Below, piece after piece: positions 8,793 to 17,921 of a DNA stretch of 64,000 nt. Every line of letters starts with the position of its first letter. Positions within the stretch are counted from its first letter, which is position 1. A program made the position numbers and the translations under genes. The DNA comes from Shewanella sp. Arc9-LZ. GTDB lineage: Bacteria; Pseudomonadota; Gammaproteobacteria; Enterobacterales; Shewanellaceae. Location: contig NZ_CP048031.1 of the NCBI RefSeq assembly GCF_010092445.1, positions 2,542,001 to 2,606,000 of the forward strand, read 5' to 3'. The notes beneath the pieces are model-generated. The model saw only the letters and a list, made by a program, of their open reading frames with translations. It was not told the origin of the DNA and searched no databases.

Positions 8793-9695
8793 TTAGCGCA
8801 GACGATGGGTCAGTGCTTCAATATGTTCTGGACCAATCCCACAACAACCGCCAATGAGTGATGCCCCCACGGCACGCCAGCGTTCTGCCCATGTTAGATA
8901 ATCAAGTGGCCCAAGATCGTTACGGATCTCATCTAAACCATCATTGGCCGTAGCATCTTTTGCTTGCGGAGGAAAAGCATTCGCATAAGCCCCCAATCGG
9001 ATGTCATTTCGGCCAAGCTTACCCAGACAGTCAGAGGCTACCTTTAGTGCAGCCTCAATGACTTCAGGCTGACAACAATTAAACAAAATGGCATCTACAC
9101 CTACTTCTATCAGTCTCTCTATGGCATACACGACGGATTCACCAGATCGTAATCTAGGTTCATTTGTGACTATTTCATCCTCAAGCGTAAAAGCGACCCA
9201 AAACGGTTTACCGTCATTTGGCAGTAACCTTTTAATCGCAAGCGGTTCAGCGATAAGACTCACTGTTTCGACCAGCCACAGATCCACATTGGGTGACATT
9301 GCTCGTATCAGCGGAGTAGCGAGCTCACTGACTTTATCAGCATCGAACAAATCGGCCCGATATGAGCCAAACAATGGCGGCAATGAGCCCGCAACTAACA
9401 CAGAACTCCCCTGCTCGTCGGCCACATCGCGTGCCAACTTACTCGCAAGCGCGGCCAATGTTTCCCCTTCTGCTGCAAAACGCTCGGCTCCAATATGAAA
9501 CGGCACCAAGGCATAACTATTGGTTGTAATAACTCGAGCGCCACTATCGACATAAGCACGGTGCACTTGAGCCACTGTTTGTGGTGCTTCCATTAAAGCC
9601 AGAGCGGACCATTCAGGTTGACGAAATGGAGCACCTCGGCTTGCCAATTCGCGTCCCATTCCGCCATCAAGCACCCACAATTCCTGCTTATCCAT
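8793..9695 (-). CDS. Homocysteine S-methyltransferase family protein
   Basis: A 300-residue protein of the Zn-dependent homocysteine methyltransferase (MmuM/BHMT-like) family, which moves a methyl group from S-methylmethionine or a betaine to homocysteine. The N-terminal LDGGMGRELASRG and the zinc cysteines in FNCCQPE and IGGCCGIGPEH are present. I place the start at 9695 (MDKQEL) because GGAG lies nine bases upstream; the ATG five codons earlier has no ribosome site. It stands alone. The methyl donor cannot be assigned from sequence. Confidence 0.88.
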   Translation of the reverse strand: MDKQELWVLDGGMGRELASRGAPFRQPEWSALALMEAPQTVAQVHRAYVDSGARVITTNSYALVPFHIGAERFAAEGETLAALASKLARDVADEQGSSVLVAGSLPPLFGSYRADLFDADKVSELATPLIRAMSPNVDLWLVETVSLIAEPLAIKRLLPNDGKPFWVAFTLEDEIVTNEPRLRSGESVVYAIERLIEVGVDAILFNCCQPEVIEAALKVASDCLGKLGRNDIRLGAYANAFPPQAKDATANDGLDEIRNDLGPLDYLTWAERWRAVGASLIGGCCGIGPEHIEALTHRLR

Positions 9696-10276
9696 TATTA
9701 ATGACTCCATAATATTAAGATGTCTCTACAAATCTTTATCCCGAGTGATGCTGAAATAGATCTCAATGGCACAGTCGAGTACACGAATAAATCGACCAAA
9801 AAAATCAGACGTCCAGATGGCTAAAGTGTAAAGGTATAAATGGGATACTGCAATCAACCATACCGAAAATATTAAATAACTTTGTTATTGATATCGACTC
9901 ATTCTAAAAGCCTAAACGAGGTATTAAATCGATATTAAATACGGCTTAGCTTACCTAAACAACACCATTAAATCGTGTCCAATATTGATTAACCTGAGCT
10001 CAGGATAACAAATCAATGACCGCAGCAGCTTAGATGAATGATGCTTGAATAGAATTGGATAATTTAAATAGGTGTAAAAACTATCAAATAAAGTGTGAAG
10101 TACAACCAGATAACATTACTCACTTAGGTTGTTGGAATTGTCATGATGAAATTGTTAGCAGTAAGATGAGTCTTTATTTGGACATTTTTGTCGTTGTTTA
10201 AATTAGTAAAGCTCAATAGTCTAATGTCGATTAGCACGACTGAGCGAGATACATATTAATGCTGACTAGTAGCGCT
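9696..10276. other. Gene-free stretch
   Basis: About 580 bp of AT-rich sequence between two minus-strand genes. I found no credible small gene, strong promoter or hairpin in it. Confidence 0.5.
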
Positions 10277-12994
10277 CTATTCGATTGTTAAAGCGTATTT
10301 ATGATAAACATCATCAATGTTCATCGGTTTTGAAAAATAATACCCTTGCGCCACATCACATTGATGTTCAATCAAAAAATCTAATTGTTCTTGTAATTCT
10401 ACCCCCTCAGCCGTGACGCATTTACCTAATGAATGAGCCATGTTTATCACCGCTTTTACCACAGCTTGATCTTCGGCTGAATGAATCAGATTGGAGATAA
10501 ATGACTGATCAATTTTTAACATGTTGGCAGGTAGTGATTTAAGATAAGCAAGTGACGAATAGCCGGTACCAAAGTCGTCGATAGCGACATGAATATCAGC
10601 TTCGATCAGTTTCTGTAAAATCTCAATTGATTGCTCAGGAATGGCCATCAACGCGGTTTCGGTGATTTCAAACTTAAGCCACTTAGGTTCGGCGCCAGTA
10701 TCTGTAATAACAGTCAGTAAATCGTCAGCTAAATTTATATTTATCAGTTCCAGTGCCGACAAGTTGACTGAGACCCTCTTAAAGTCAAAACCTTGCTCAT
10801 GCCATTTCACTAACTGTTGGCATACCGTTTTGAGCATCCAACGACTTAATTCAAAGATTAAACCAGTATTTTCGGCAATAGGGATAAATTCCGCCGGAGA
10901 GATAAGCCCAAAGTCTGGATGGTCCCAACGCATCAACGCTTCAAATCCACCTAAGCCTTGGCTTGGTAAAAGGATTAAAGGCTGATATACCGCAAACAAT
11001 TGATAATGTTCAATAACAGGTTCAGCTAACGCTTTACGTAACCCCTGCTCGATAATAAGACGGCGTTTATTATGTATCGCTTGTTGTTTGTTACAAAATG
11101 CCACCCCAAACGGTCTTTTTTTCGCTTCATACAAAGCTGAATCTGCTTGGTTCAATATCGCTTCAGCATCTTTGCCATCTTCAGGAAAAAGACTAATACC
11201 CACACGGCAACCTAAAATAATGGTTTGTTCTAAAAACTCAAAATGTTGTTGAAACACTTCAACTAATTCAGTCGCAATGGCATTTGCTTCATCGGCAGCT
11301 TTATTGGGTAATGCAATACAAAATTTATCACCGCCAAAACGTGACACTGTGAAGGTTCCATTTAGCGTAGTACTAATGCGTGTAGCCGCCTGCTGTAGAA
11401 TATAGTCGCCAGCACTATGTCCAAAGTTATCATTAATAATTTTAAAACGAGTAAGATCTAAAAATAGTAATGCCAGCGGCTGTTGATTTTGCAGACATAT
11501 TTGAATATTCTCGTCGAGTAAAATCTTAAAAAAATAACGGTTAATTAAGCCCGTTAAGTCGTCATAGTGCGACAGCTGATACAACATATCTTGTTGCTGT
11601 TTACGCGATGTCACATCGTGGGCAATACCTTCGCAACCAATGCATTCACCTTCATCATCATACATAGGTCGTTCAAGCACCTCAAAGGTATGAATAACGC
11701 CATTCGCATCAAATATTTCTATCTCAAATGGCGCTAATTTCTCTCCGTTAATAATGCGCTGGATATATCCTGAGATCAGTTGGTTTTTCGGATTGTCAGT
11801 TAACAATTTATAATAATATTCGCCAAATCCAGTAATAGTGAGCCCTAAAATATGAGTCACAGAAGGGCTGACATATTGTATAAAACCATCAGTATCGTGC
11901 TGATAAAAAATGTATTCATCTTCTAACGACTCAACCAAACCACGGTATCTATTTTCACTAATGGTAAGCTGAAGCGTCCGTTCCAAGACGTTTTGTTCAA
12001 GATTATTTTTTAATTCGTTTAATGCCATATTGGCATTTGCAGTATTAATATTAGCAATGGTTAAGGCTTGATTATTCCGTCTAGCTTGCAAAATCCACAC
12101 ACTAAGCAACAAAATTAATACACCTGCCACCGCCGCAAACTCAATCAAATCTTGGTAATCTTTCGGCAGCGTAATGTTTGCCCCCCAAGCTTCATTAATG
12201 GCAATTTTTTCAGCAGAGCTCAACGAGCTCAACCCTTTCTGCATAATACTGGCTAAAATAGGAAAGTCTTGTCTGACTGCAATGGATTCATTAGCATTGT
12301 TTTTTTCGTAAAAAGCGAAGAATTTCAAATCAGAAAATGAGTACTTTAACTGGTAATAATTTGCTGCAGCAAAAAAGGTGATTGCAGCATCGGCTTGATT
12401 AGCCTGCACAGCTTCCATTGCTTCACGCATGTTATCAACCACAAATGGCGTTACGCTGGGAAACTCTTTAATAAGTTTATCGGAATATTGATAATCCTTC
12501 ACTATCGCAATGGTTTTATTAGCAATATCACTGCGGTTATGAATTTGATGGTTATTTTTTTTACCAATAATCACCAGCGATTTATAAACAATTGGACTAG
12601 TGAACAAAAATTGGTTTTCGCGCTCAGGAGTGTTGACCATGGTTAACACCATATCAATCTCTTTTTGCTGCAGATTTTTGACGATATCTGGCCAGCGATG
12701 TTCATCATTTATGACAAACTCTATGCCTAACTTTTGCCCAATCAACAACAAAGTATCAACTGCCATTCCAACAATTTGATCGTTTTCATTGATATAAGTA
12801 TAAGGAGGGAAATAACCATCCACACCCACACGGATTGGTTGATGTTCGCTCAGCCATTGTTGCTCATGTTCATTAAGGGTTATTGGCCTAACAGCGGTCA
12901 TCTCGACAACATCAGCACGTGTAAAGTTAGCGAATGACAGCAATAACAATATACAAAAAAAGACGTTTGCATACACATAGGGTTTATTTGGCAT
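10277..12994 (-). CDS. Periplasmic solute-sensing PAS-GGDEF-EAL protein
   Basis: A 905-residue inner-membrane c-di-GMP enzyme. In order: signal peptide (about 1-27), a type-3 extracellular solute-binding domain (about 50-285), one membrane helix (VLILLLSVWI), a coiled segment, a PAS domain, GGDEF and EAL. The GGDEF site reads GGDKF, with lysine for the fourth residue, so cyclase activity is doubtful. The EAL half looks intact: EALMRW, NLSALEL, FEITET, DDFGTGYSSL, LKIDQSF and EGVE. It is therefore most likely a phosphodiesterase gated by a periplasmic ligand such as an amino acid. I start at 12994, where the signal peptide begins, not at the ATG 31 codons earlier. Confidence 0.88.
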   Translation of the reverse strand: MPNKPYVYANVFFCILLLLSFANFTRADVVEMTAVRPITLNEHEQQWLSEHQPIRVGVDGYFPPYTYINENDQIVGMAVDTLLLIGQKLGIEFVINDEHRWPDIVKNLQQKEIDMVLTMVNTPERENQFLFTSPIVYKSLVIIGKKNNHQIHNRSDIANKTIAIVKDYQYSDKLIKEFPSVTPFVVDNMREAMEAVQANQADAAITFFAAANYYQLKYSFSDLKFFAFYEKNNANESIAVRQDFPILASIMQKGLSSLSSAEKIAINEAWGANITLPKDYQDLIEFAAVAGVLILLLSVWILQARRNNQALTIANINTANANMALNELKNNLEQNVLERTLQLTISENRYRGLVESLEDEYIFYQHDTDGFIQYVSPSVTHILGLTITGFGEYYYKLLTDNPKNQLISGYIQRIINGEKLAPFEIEIFDANGVIHTFEVLERPMYDDEGECIGCEGIAHDVTSRKQQQDMLYQLSHYDDLTGLINRYFFKILLDENIQICLQNQQPLALLFLDLTRFKIINDNFGHSAGDYILQQAATRISTTLNGTFTVSRFGGDKFCIALPNKAADEANAIATELVEVFQQHFEFLEQTIILGCRVGISLFPEDGKDAEAILNQADSALYEAKKRPFGVAFCNKQQAIHNKRRLIIEQGLRKALAEPVIEHYQLFAVYQPLILLPSQGLGGFEALMRWDHPDFGLISPAEFIPIAENTGLIFELSRWMLKTVCQQLVKWHEQGFDFKRVSVNLSALELININLADDLLTVITDTGAEPKWLKFEITETALMAIPEQSIEILQKLIEADIHVAIDDFGTGYSSLAYLKSLPANMLKIDQSFISNLIHSAEDQAVVKAVINMAHSLGKCVTAEGVELQEQLDFLIEHQCDVAQGYYFSKPMNIDDVYHKYALTIE

Positions 12995-13087
12995 TATTAT
13001 TTTATTCCTGGTGCTTATATAGCCAATGCTAAAACTAACACCGGTAAAATGTAATGAATTAATGAACTGCTTAGAGGATCGTACCAT

Positions 13088-13550
13088 ATTTAAAATAATA
13101 ACTAGCAGACTTAAGCATTAAATAAATTTTTTCAATCACTTAGCTATAAATAACGCGAGTTTTTAATCAACATTTCTAATCAGTTTAATGAATCTATTTA
13201 TACAAAAAAGATTATCAATATACAAACTTTAATGAGTATTTTATTCAATAATCTTTAGTAAACTGCATGTTTGCGATCAGGTACTAAAGCAGGCTTTGTA
13301 AGCCCCGCTAGGGAGTGTAAACGGTCAGCCAACCATTCGTTGTACTGTTATCGGTGTGATACTTGCGATAGACAAACTGCGTCGTCGGTAACTGCTCCTG
13401 CGTTACTCTATCTCCTGCATCCATGCAGTCGTCGGTAACTGCTCCTGCGTTACTCTATCTCCTGCATCCATGCAGTCGTCGTTTAGGACTGCTATTAGTG
13501 TTTTGCCTTGAGGTTTACCCGTTATCGCTAAGTAATAACAGCACAGTCGA
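13088..13550. other. Gene-free stretch holding a 47-bp duplication
   Basis: AT-rich up to about 13260, then a more GC-balanced segment that contains the direct repeat at 13381-13480. No reading frame worth calling. Confidence 0.5.
13381..13480. repeat. 47-bp tandem duplication with internal palindrome
   Basis: Two identical 47-bp units (13381-13427 and 13428-13474) followed by the first six bases of a third. Each unit ends with the palindrome CTGCATCCATGCAG (6-bp arms). The GC-balanced composition and hairpin resemble an interspersed repeat family, but copy number elsewhere cannot be seen here. Confidence 0.85.
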
Positions 13551-14327
13551 TTATTGACTCAAGCTTAACTCACTAAACGACAACGACATCTTGCCTAATC
13601 CTTGATATTCAATCTGCAGTGGTTTATCCATGTCGACTTTAAGCACACCGCAATATGAACCAGTAATAATAGCCTGCCCGGCAGTAATCACAATGCCGCG
13701 AGCGGTTAAAAAGTTCACTAACCAGTACAAAGGTGATGCAGGTAAATGGCACGGATGACATCCGTCATAGGTATTGGTAGTGTGTTGTTGAGTGACCAAT
13801 ATTTGAATTTTGCTAGCCATTAATGCCTTAGCTTTGTCAATTTCAGGGCCTAAATACAACCCCTGGTTACTGAGTCCGTCAGCCAATTTTTCAACAAATG
13901 TGGCTGGATAATCTCGGCTAAATCGTTGTTGAATTAACTCCAATGCCATATGAGTAGCGCTAATTTGCTGATTAATTTCGGCTTCAGAGTAATGACGATG
14001 AGCCTCAAAGGTTTGACCAACAACAAAAGCGATTTCAGGCTCAATCAGGGCTAGCTGCGCCGATGATAAAATGGCGCAATCATGTTGATTAACAATGGCA
14101 TCCGCCAAAATAGGTGCAACAATCAAATCGCCATTGTCTCGCGGCGTTAAACATTTCCAACCAGTAACATTATGTTGATTCAAGGCAATCATCGCAACTT
14201 GGATTTCAAGTGCCGTTTCAATACTGTCTATATGCTGTTCAGATAGTAAATTTGACTCAGGATTAACACAATGCCTCTGTGAAAAGAGATGTTTGGCAAT
14301 GTCGTTTATATGCGTTTGTTGAACCAT
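13551..14327 (-). CDS. 2-keto-4-pentenoate hydratase/FAH family protein
   Basis: A 258-residue protein of the MhpD/fumarylacetoacetate hydrolase fold. The segment VTGWKCLTPRDNG and the acidic metal-binding signature EPEIAFVVG are visible. Enzymes of this group add water to 2-hydroxypenta-2,4-dienoate or decarboxylate related keto acids in aromatic catabolism. No other meta-cleavage genes are nearby, so the physiological reaction is unknown. The ATG has an AGGAAA ribosome site. Confidence 0.82.
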   Translation of the reverse strand: MVQQTHINDIAKHLFSQRHCVNPESNLLSEQHIDSIETALEIQVAMIALNQHNVTGWKCLTPRDNGDLIVAPILADAIVNQHDCAILSSAQLALIEPEIAFVVGQTFEAHRHYSEAEINQQISATHMALELIQQRFSRDYPATFVEKLADGLSNQGLYLGPEIDKAKALMASKIQILVTQQHTTNTYDGCHPCHLPASPLYWLVNFLTARGIVITAGQAIITGSYCGVLKVDMDKPLQIEYQGLGKMSLSFSELSLSQ

Positions 14328-14449
14328 TACGGTTTCCTATTGCGATAGTGAGTTCTTAAACAAGCGAAGTTTTAGTCGCGAGTAAGTGATTATTATAAAT
14401 ACATCTGCGGTTAGTATTAACGCCACACATTATTCACAGCTGTATCGAT

Positions 14450-14524
14450 GTTAGTGGCGTTAATGCTAGTCGCGTTAAAGTTAGTGGCGTTAGCGTTAGT
14501 TGCGTTAATGTTAGTTGCGTTTCA
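14450..14524. repeat. Five 15-bp tandem repeats
   Basis: Five successive 15-mers with consensus GTTAGTKGCGTTAAT between the hydratase and the PcfJ-like gene (units at 14450, 14465, 14480, 14495 and 14510). The units differ at one to four positions. The array lies in the 255-bp gap upstream of the hydratase. Confidence 0.85.
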
Positions 14525-14582
14525 GCTGATGACACCGCACAAACAACCACAGCATCAAAGCTAGTATAAAGTAACGCTCACG

Positions 14583-15725
14583 TTATCCAGCTTTGCGTTG
14601 CTTTAATTGTGCTTTAGTTTGCTCAAACCACTGATAAACAATCTCGCGTGTTTGCTCCGATGGCATTGAATTAGACGCACCTCTAATCTGGTCGATTTCG
14701 CACATCAGCGGCTGGGTTTTAGTGATTTTGATGCCAATAGTCATTCGCTCAGGCTTAGCCATTTTAAACGCACAATAATGTCCGTTGGCAATGCTTTGAT
14801 GATAAATAGCAATACAGTGACCTTGTTCGCGACCTTCTGCGACGAGCTCATCATAACGGCTAATAGCCTTAATTTGGCCATTGGCTGTAAGCAATTGAGG
14901 ATAGGCGAAATCAGCATTTTGCGGGCGAGTTTTAACAAGCTCCATTTCATTGCGTTCAATCACCCAGCGATCATGTAACTGGCGTAAATCACTAATCGAC
15001 GACAATTGACTAACCCGTTGCAGCGGATCGAAAATCCCTAATGTCATTCCCATATGTAACGTGTCATTAAGGTACGCCATTAATTGGCTGCGACCTTGTT
15101 GCTGATTAAACGCCAAATCGAGCCCGAGCGGAGTGCCAGTAAAAAATGGGTACATGTGATCAACACTCAAAGCATTTAAGTTAATCTGTTGATAATGTTT
15201 AAACCGACTAAAGTGACAAAAACGGACATCTAACTGACGTTTAACATGCAGTAAATCGGCTTCTCGTTGATAGGTTAAGGTTAACTTATCAATAAACTTA
15301 AGCGCTGCTTTACTGCTGTGATAGCCTAATGCCGATAGAATTTGGCGCTGTCCAAGTAAGCAAAATGCCAACGCTTGTTGGTTATCGACACTGCATTGCT
15401 CGCAAATAAGCAATAACAGCACCGGTCTGCTGAGTAATATTTGTAATGCGGGTTCACAATTAGCAGCCAACCACAGCATTTGGTATTGATGCTCAGCAAA
15501 GGGCGCGGTTATCTTCAATAAATGTTCTGGAATAGACGTCAACCAGGCTTGACCTACATCGGTTTGAGTCACTAAATCAAGTCCTAGCCCTAACCCGCCT
15601 TCAAGTTGCTCATTAGATTGATGATTAAACGTTCTAAAACCAGCTAAGCCATTATGCCAGCCATGTAATTCAACATCATAATCAAAACCCAAATCACGGA
15701 TAGGGATGGTTAATGCAGCGGTCAT
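14583..15725 (-). CDS. PcfJ-like domain protein of unknown function
   Basis: A 380-residue cytosolic protein. The C-terminal third (about 285-375) resembles the PcfJ domain found in plasmid and phage accessory proteins: EGREQGHCIAIYH, a short strand region, then an IDQIRGASNSMPS segment. The N-terminal two thirds are helical and I do not recognise them. I start at 15725 because AGGAG lies six bases before that ATG; an in-frame codon seven residues earlier lacks one. It stands alone, with no mobile-element genes around, so its role here is unknown. Confidence 0.65.
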   Translation of the reverse strand: MTAALTIPIRDLGFDYDVELHGWHNGLAGFRTFNHQSNEQLEGGLGLGLDLVTQTDVGQAWLTSIPEHLLKITAPFAEHQYQMLWLAANCEPALQILLSRPVLLLLICEQCSVDNQQALAFCLLGQRQILSALGYHSSKAALKFIDKLTLTYQREADLLHVKRQLDVRFCHFSRFKHYQQINLNALSVDHMYPFFTGTPLGLDLAFNQQQGRSQLMAYLNDTLHMGMTLGIFDPLQRVSQLSSISDLRQLHDRWVIERNEMELVKTRPQNADFAYPQLLTANGQIKAISRYDELVAEGREQGHCIAIYHQSIANGHYCAFKMAKPERMTIGIKITKTQPLMCEIDQIRGASNSMPSEQTREIVYQWFEQTKAQLKQRKAG

Positions 15726-15894
15726 GTCGACTCCTAAAACAACCAAATCAATAATGTAGCTGATATTGAAACTAATATGGCATCAGTTTCTATTGCAAAC
15801 GATTCAACCGCGCAGATATCAGCCAATTTACTCAGTTCAATGCTTTCCTAGCCCAGCGTTAACGCCATTGTCTGCTATATAAGCAGATTATAAA

Positions 15895-15922
15895 TCGACA
15901 ACTTAGCACTAACCTGTATAAT
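15895..15922 (+). promoter_or_regulatory. Sigma70 promoter for ybiT
   Basis: TCGACA (15895-15900), a 16-base spacer and a perfect TATAAT (15917-15922). It lies about 100 bp upstream of the ABC-F gene. Confidence 0.6.
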
Positions 15923-16028
15923 CCGCGGCCTATTTACTTACATATACTCATGTCTGTCTTATTCACACGTGGCTGTTGTCTTGCCTATTGTTGATAAATA
16001 TTCAGTAGTACACAGTTGGAACATTGCT

Positions 16029-17630
16029 TTGATTTCTACCGCTAATATCACCATGCAGTTTGGCCCTGAGCCATTATTTGAAAACATCTCGGCTCAATTT
16101 GGTCACGGTAACCGTTACGGTTTAATCGGCGCAAATGGCTGTGGTAAATCCACGTTCATGAAAATTTTGAGTGGTGCTTTGGCTCCAACATCAGGAAACG
16201 TGTCGATTACACCAGGCTTTAAAGTCGGTACGCTTAGTCAAGATCAATTCGCGTTTGAACAATATAGTGTTGTCGACGCAGTGATCATGGGTGATGTCGG
16301 ACTGTGGAAAGTCAAACAAGAACGCGACAGCATTTACGCCAAAGCAGAAATGACCGACGAAGACGGCATGCGAGTAGGCGACCTAGAAAGTCAGTTCGCT
16401 GAAATGGACGGCTACACAGCTGAAAGTCGTGCGGGTGAAATTCTGCTAGAAGCCGGTATTGAAGAATCATTTCACTTTGGTTTAATGCAACAGGTTGCTC
16501 CAGGTTGGAAACTGCGCGTGCTATTAGCACAAGCTTTATTCGCTAACCCAGACATTTTGTTACTCGACGAACCTACCAACAACTTGGATATTCATACCAT
16601 TAGTTGGTTGGCCACAGAGCTAAACAAACGTAAATGCACCATGATCATCATTTCGCACGACAGACACTTCTTAAACTCTGTTTGTACCCACATGGCTGAT
16701 ATCGATTACGGCGAATTACGTGTTTACCCAGGTAATTACGAATATTTCTTAGCTCAATCAGGCTTAATTCGCGAGCAACTGTTAGCGGGCAATGCCAAGA
16801 AAAGTGCTGAAATTGACGAGCTGCAAGACTTCGTTAACCGTTTTGGTGCTAACGCATCTAAAGCAAAACAAGCTAGCTCACGCGCTAAAAAGATGGACAA
16901 AATTAAGTTAGATGATGTTAAGTCATCTAGCCGTATTACCCCATCAATTCGTTTTGCAGAAAGCAAAAAGCTGCATCGCCAAGCACTTGTGCTTGAAGAA
17001 TTGTCTCACGGATTCGACGAAGTGTTATTCGAACACGGCGACCTTATTCTTGAAGCGGGTTCTAAACTGGCGATTATTGGCGAAAACGGTGTGGGTAAAA
17101 CGACCCTATTACGCTGCTTAGTGAATCAATTACAACACAATCACGGCCGTATTAAATGGTCTGAAAATGCTGCAATTGGTTACTGCCCACAAGACAGCAC
17201 TGCTGATTTTGATAATGACATGACTTTATTTGATTGGATGTCATTATGGCGCACACCAAAGCACAATGATTTAATGGTTCGCGGCATGTTAGGTCGTCTA
17301 TTATTTTCTGATGACGACGCCAACAAAAAAGTCCGCAACTGTTCAGGTGGTGAGAAAAACCGCTTGTTATTCGGTAAGTTAATGATGATGGATATTAACG
17401 TACTGGTAATGGACGAGCCAACCAACCACATGGACATGGAAGCGATTGAAGCGCTAAACCAAGCCTTGAAATTATTTGAAGGCACATTGATATTTGTCAG
17501 CCATGACCGTGAGTTTGTGTCATCTTTGGCAACACGCATTATTGATGTAAAAGGCAAAAGATTGATAAACTTCCAAGGTACATTTGATGAATACCTTGCA
17601 AGCCAAGCTGAAGCAGAAGCCAGAGGCTAA
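16029..17630 (+). CDS. ybiT: ABC-F family ATPase, YbiT type
   Basis: A soluble 533-residue protein with two ABC cassettes and no membrane part. Walker A motifs GANGCGKST and GENGVGKTT and Walker B segments [12 protein letters not shown] and [12 protein letters not shown] are present; the linker between them carries the ABC-F basic helical insert. It closely follows E. coli YbiT (530 residues). ABC-F proteins bind the ribosomal E site and modulate translation. I use the TTG at 16029, which gives the family N-terminus ([11 protein letters not shown]); the frame is open to a GTG at 15969 that would add 20 unrelated residues. Confidence 0.92.
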   Translation: MISTANITMQFGPEPLFENISAQFGHGNRYGLIGANGCGKSTFMKILSGALAPTSGNVSITPGFKVGTLSQDQFAFEQYSVVDAVIMGDVGLWKVKQERDSIYAKAEMTDEDGMRVGDLESQFAEMDGYTAESRAGEILLEAGIEESFHFGLMQQVAPGWKLRVLLAQALFANPDILLLDEPTNNLDIHTISWLATELNKRKCTMIIISHDRHFLNSVCTHMADIDYGELRVYPGNYEYFLAQSGLIREQLLAGNAKKSAEIDELQDFVNRFGANASKAKQASSRAKKMDKIKLDDVKSSSRITPSIRFAESKKLHRQALVLEELSHGFDEVLFEHGDLILEAGSKLAIIGENGVGKTTLLRCLVNQLQHNHGRIKWSENAAIGYCPQDSTADFDNDMTLFDWMSLWRTPKHNDLMVRGMLGRLLFSDDDANKKVRNCSGGEKNRLLFGKLMMMDINVLVMDEPTNHMDMEAIEALNQALKLFEGTLIFVSHDREFVSSLATRIIDVKGKRLINFQGTFDEYLASQAEAEARG

Positions 17631-17686
17631 CATCTTTTTTGGGCATGTATTACTCAATGTCCATTAACGGATAACATCGTTAAAGT

Positions 17687-17732
17687 AAGGTCTTCATGTT
17701 GCATAATGTTGCAATGACGAAGACCTTTTTTG
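17687..17732 (+). terminator. Intrinsic terminator of ybiT
   Basis: A 9-bp stem AAGGTCTTC / GAAGACCTT, with an additional TTGCA/TGCAA pairing in the loop, followed by a run of T. Confidence 0.88.
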
Positions 17733-17921
17733 TTTAATTCATCATAGAGATGAAAGCTAAGCAGTTAGCAAAGCAATACAAAGGGCTGTTTGAGCGACGT
17801 TTGTTATCCCGAGTTCAGGTTATTTATATTCGAAAAGCCTAATCAATAGTAATCCGTTGCAGATACACGTAAAATCGACCTGTAAAATTAATAACCAACG
17901 ACATAAAATAGCGAAAATATC

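Noticed and set aside
9088..9498. Plus-strand frame of 136 codons opposite the homocysteine methyltransferase
   Set aside because: Serine-rich shadow of a clear gene on the other strand, with no start signal.
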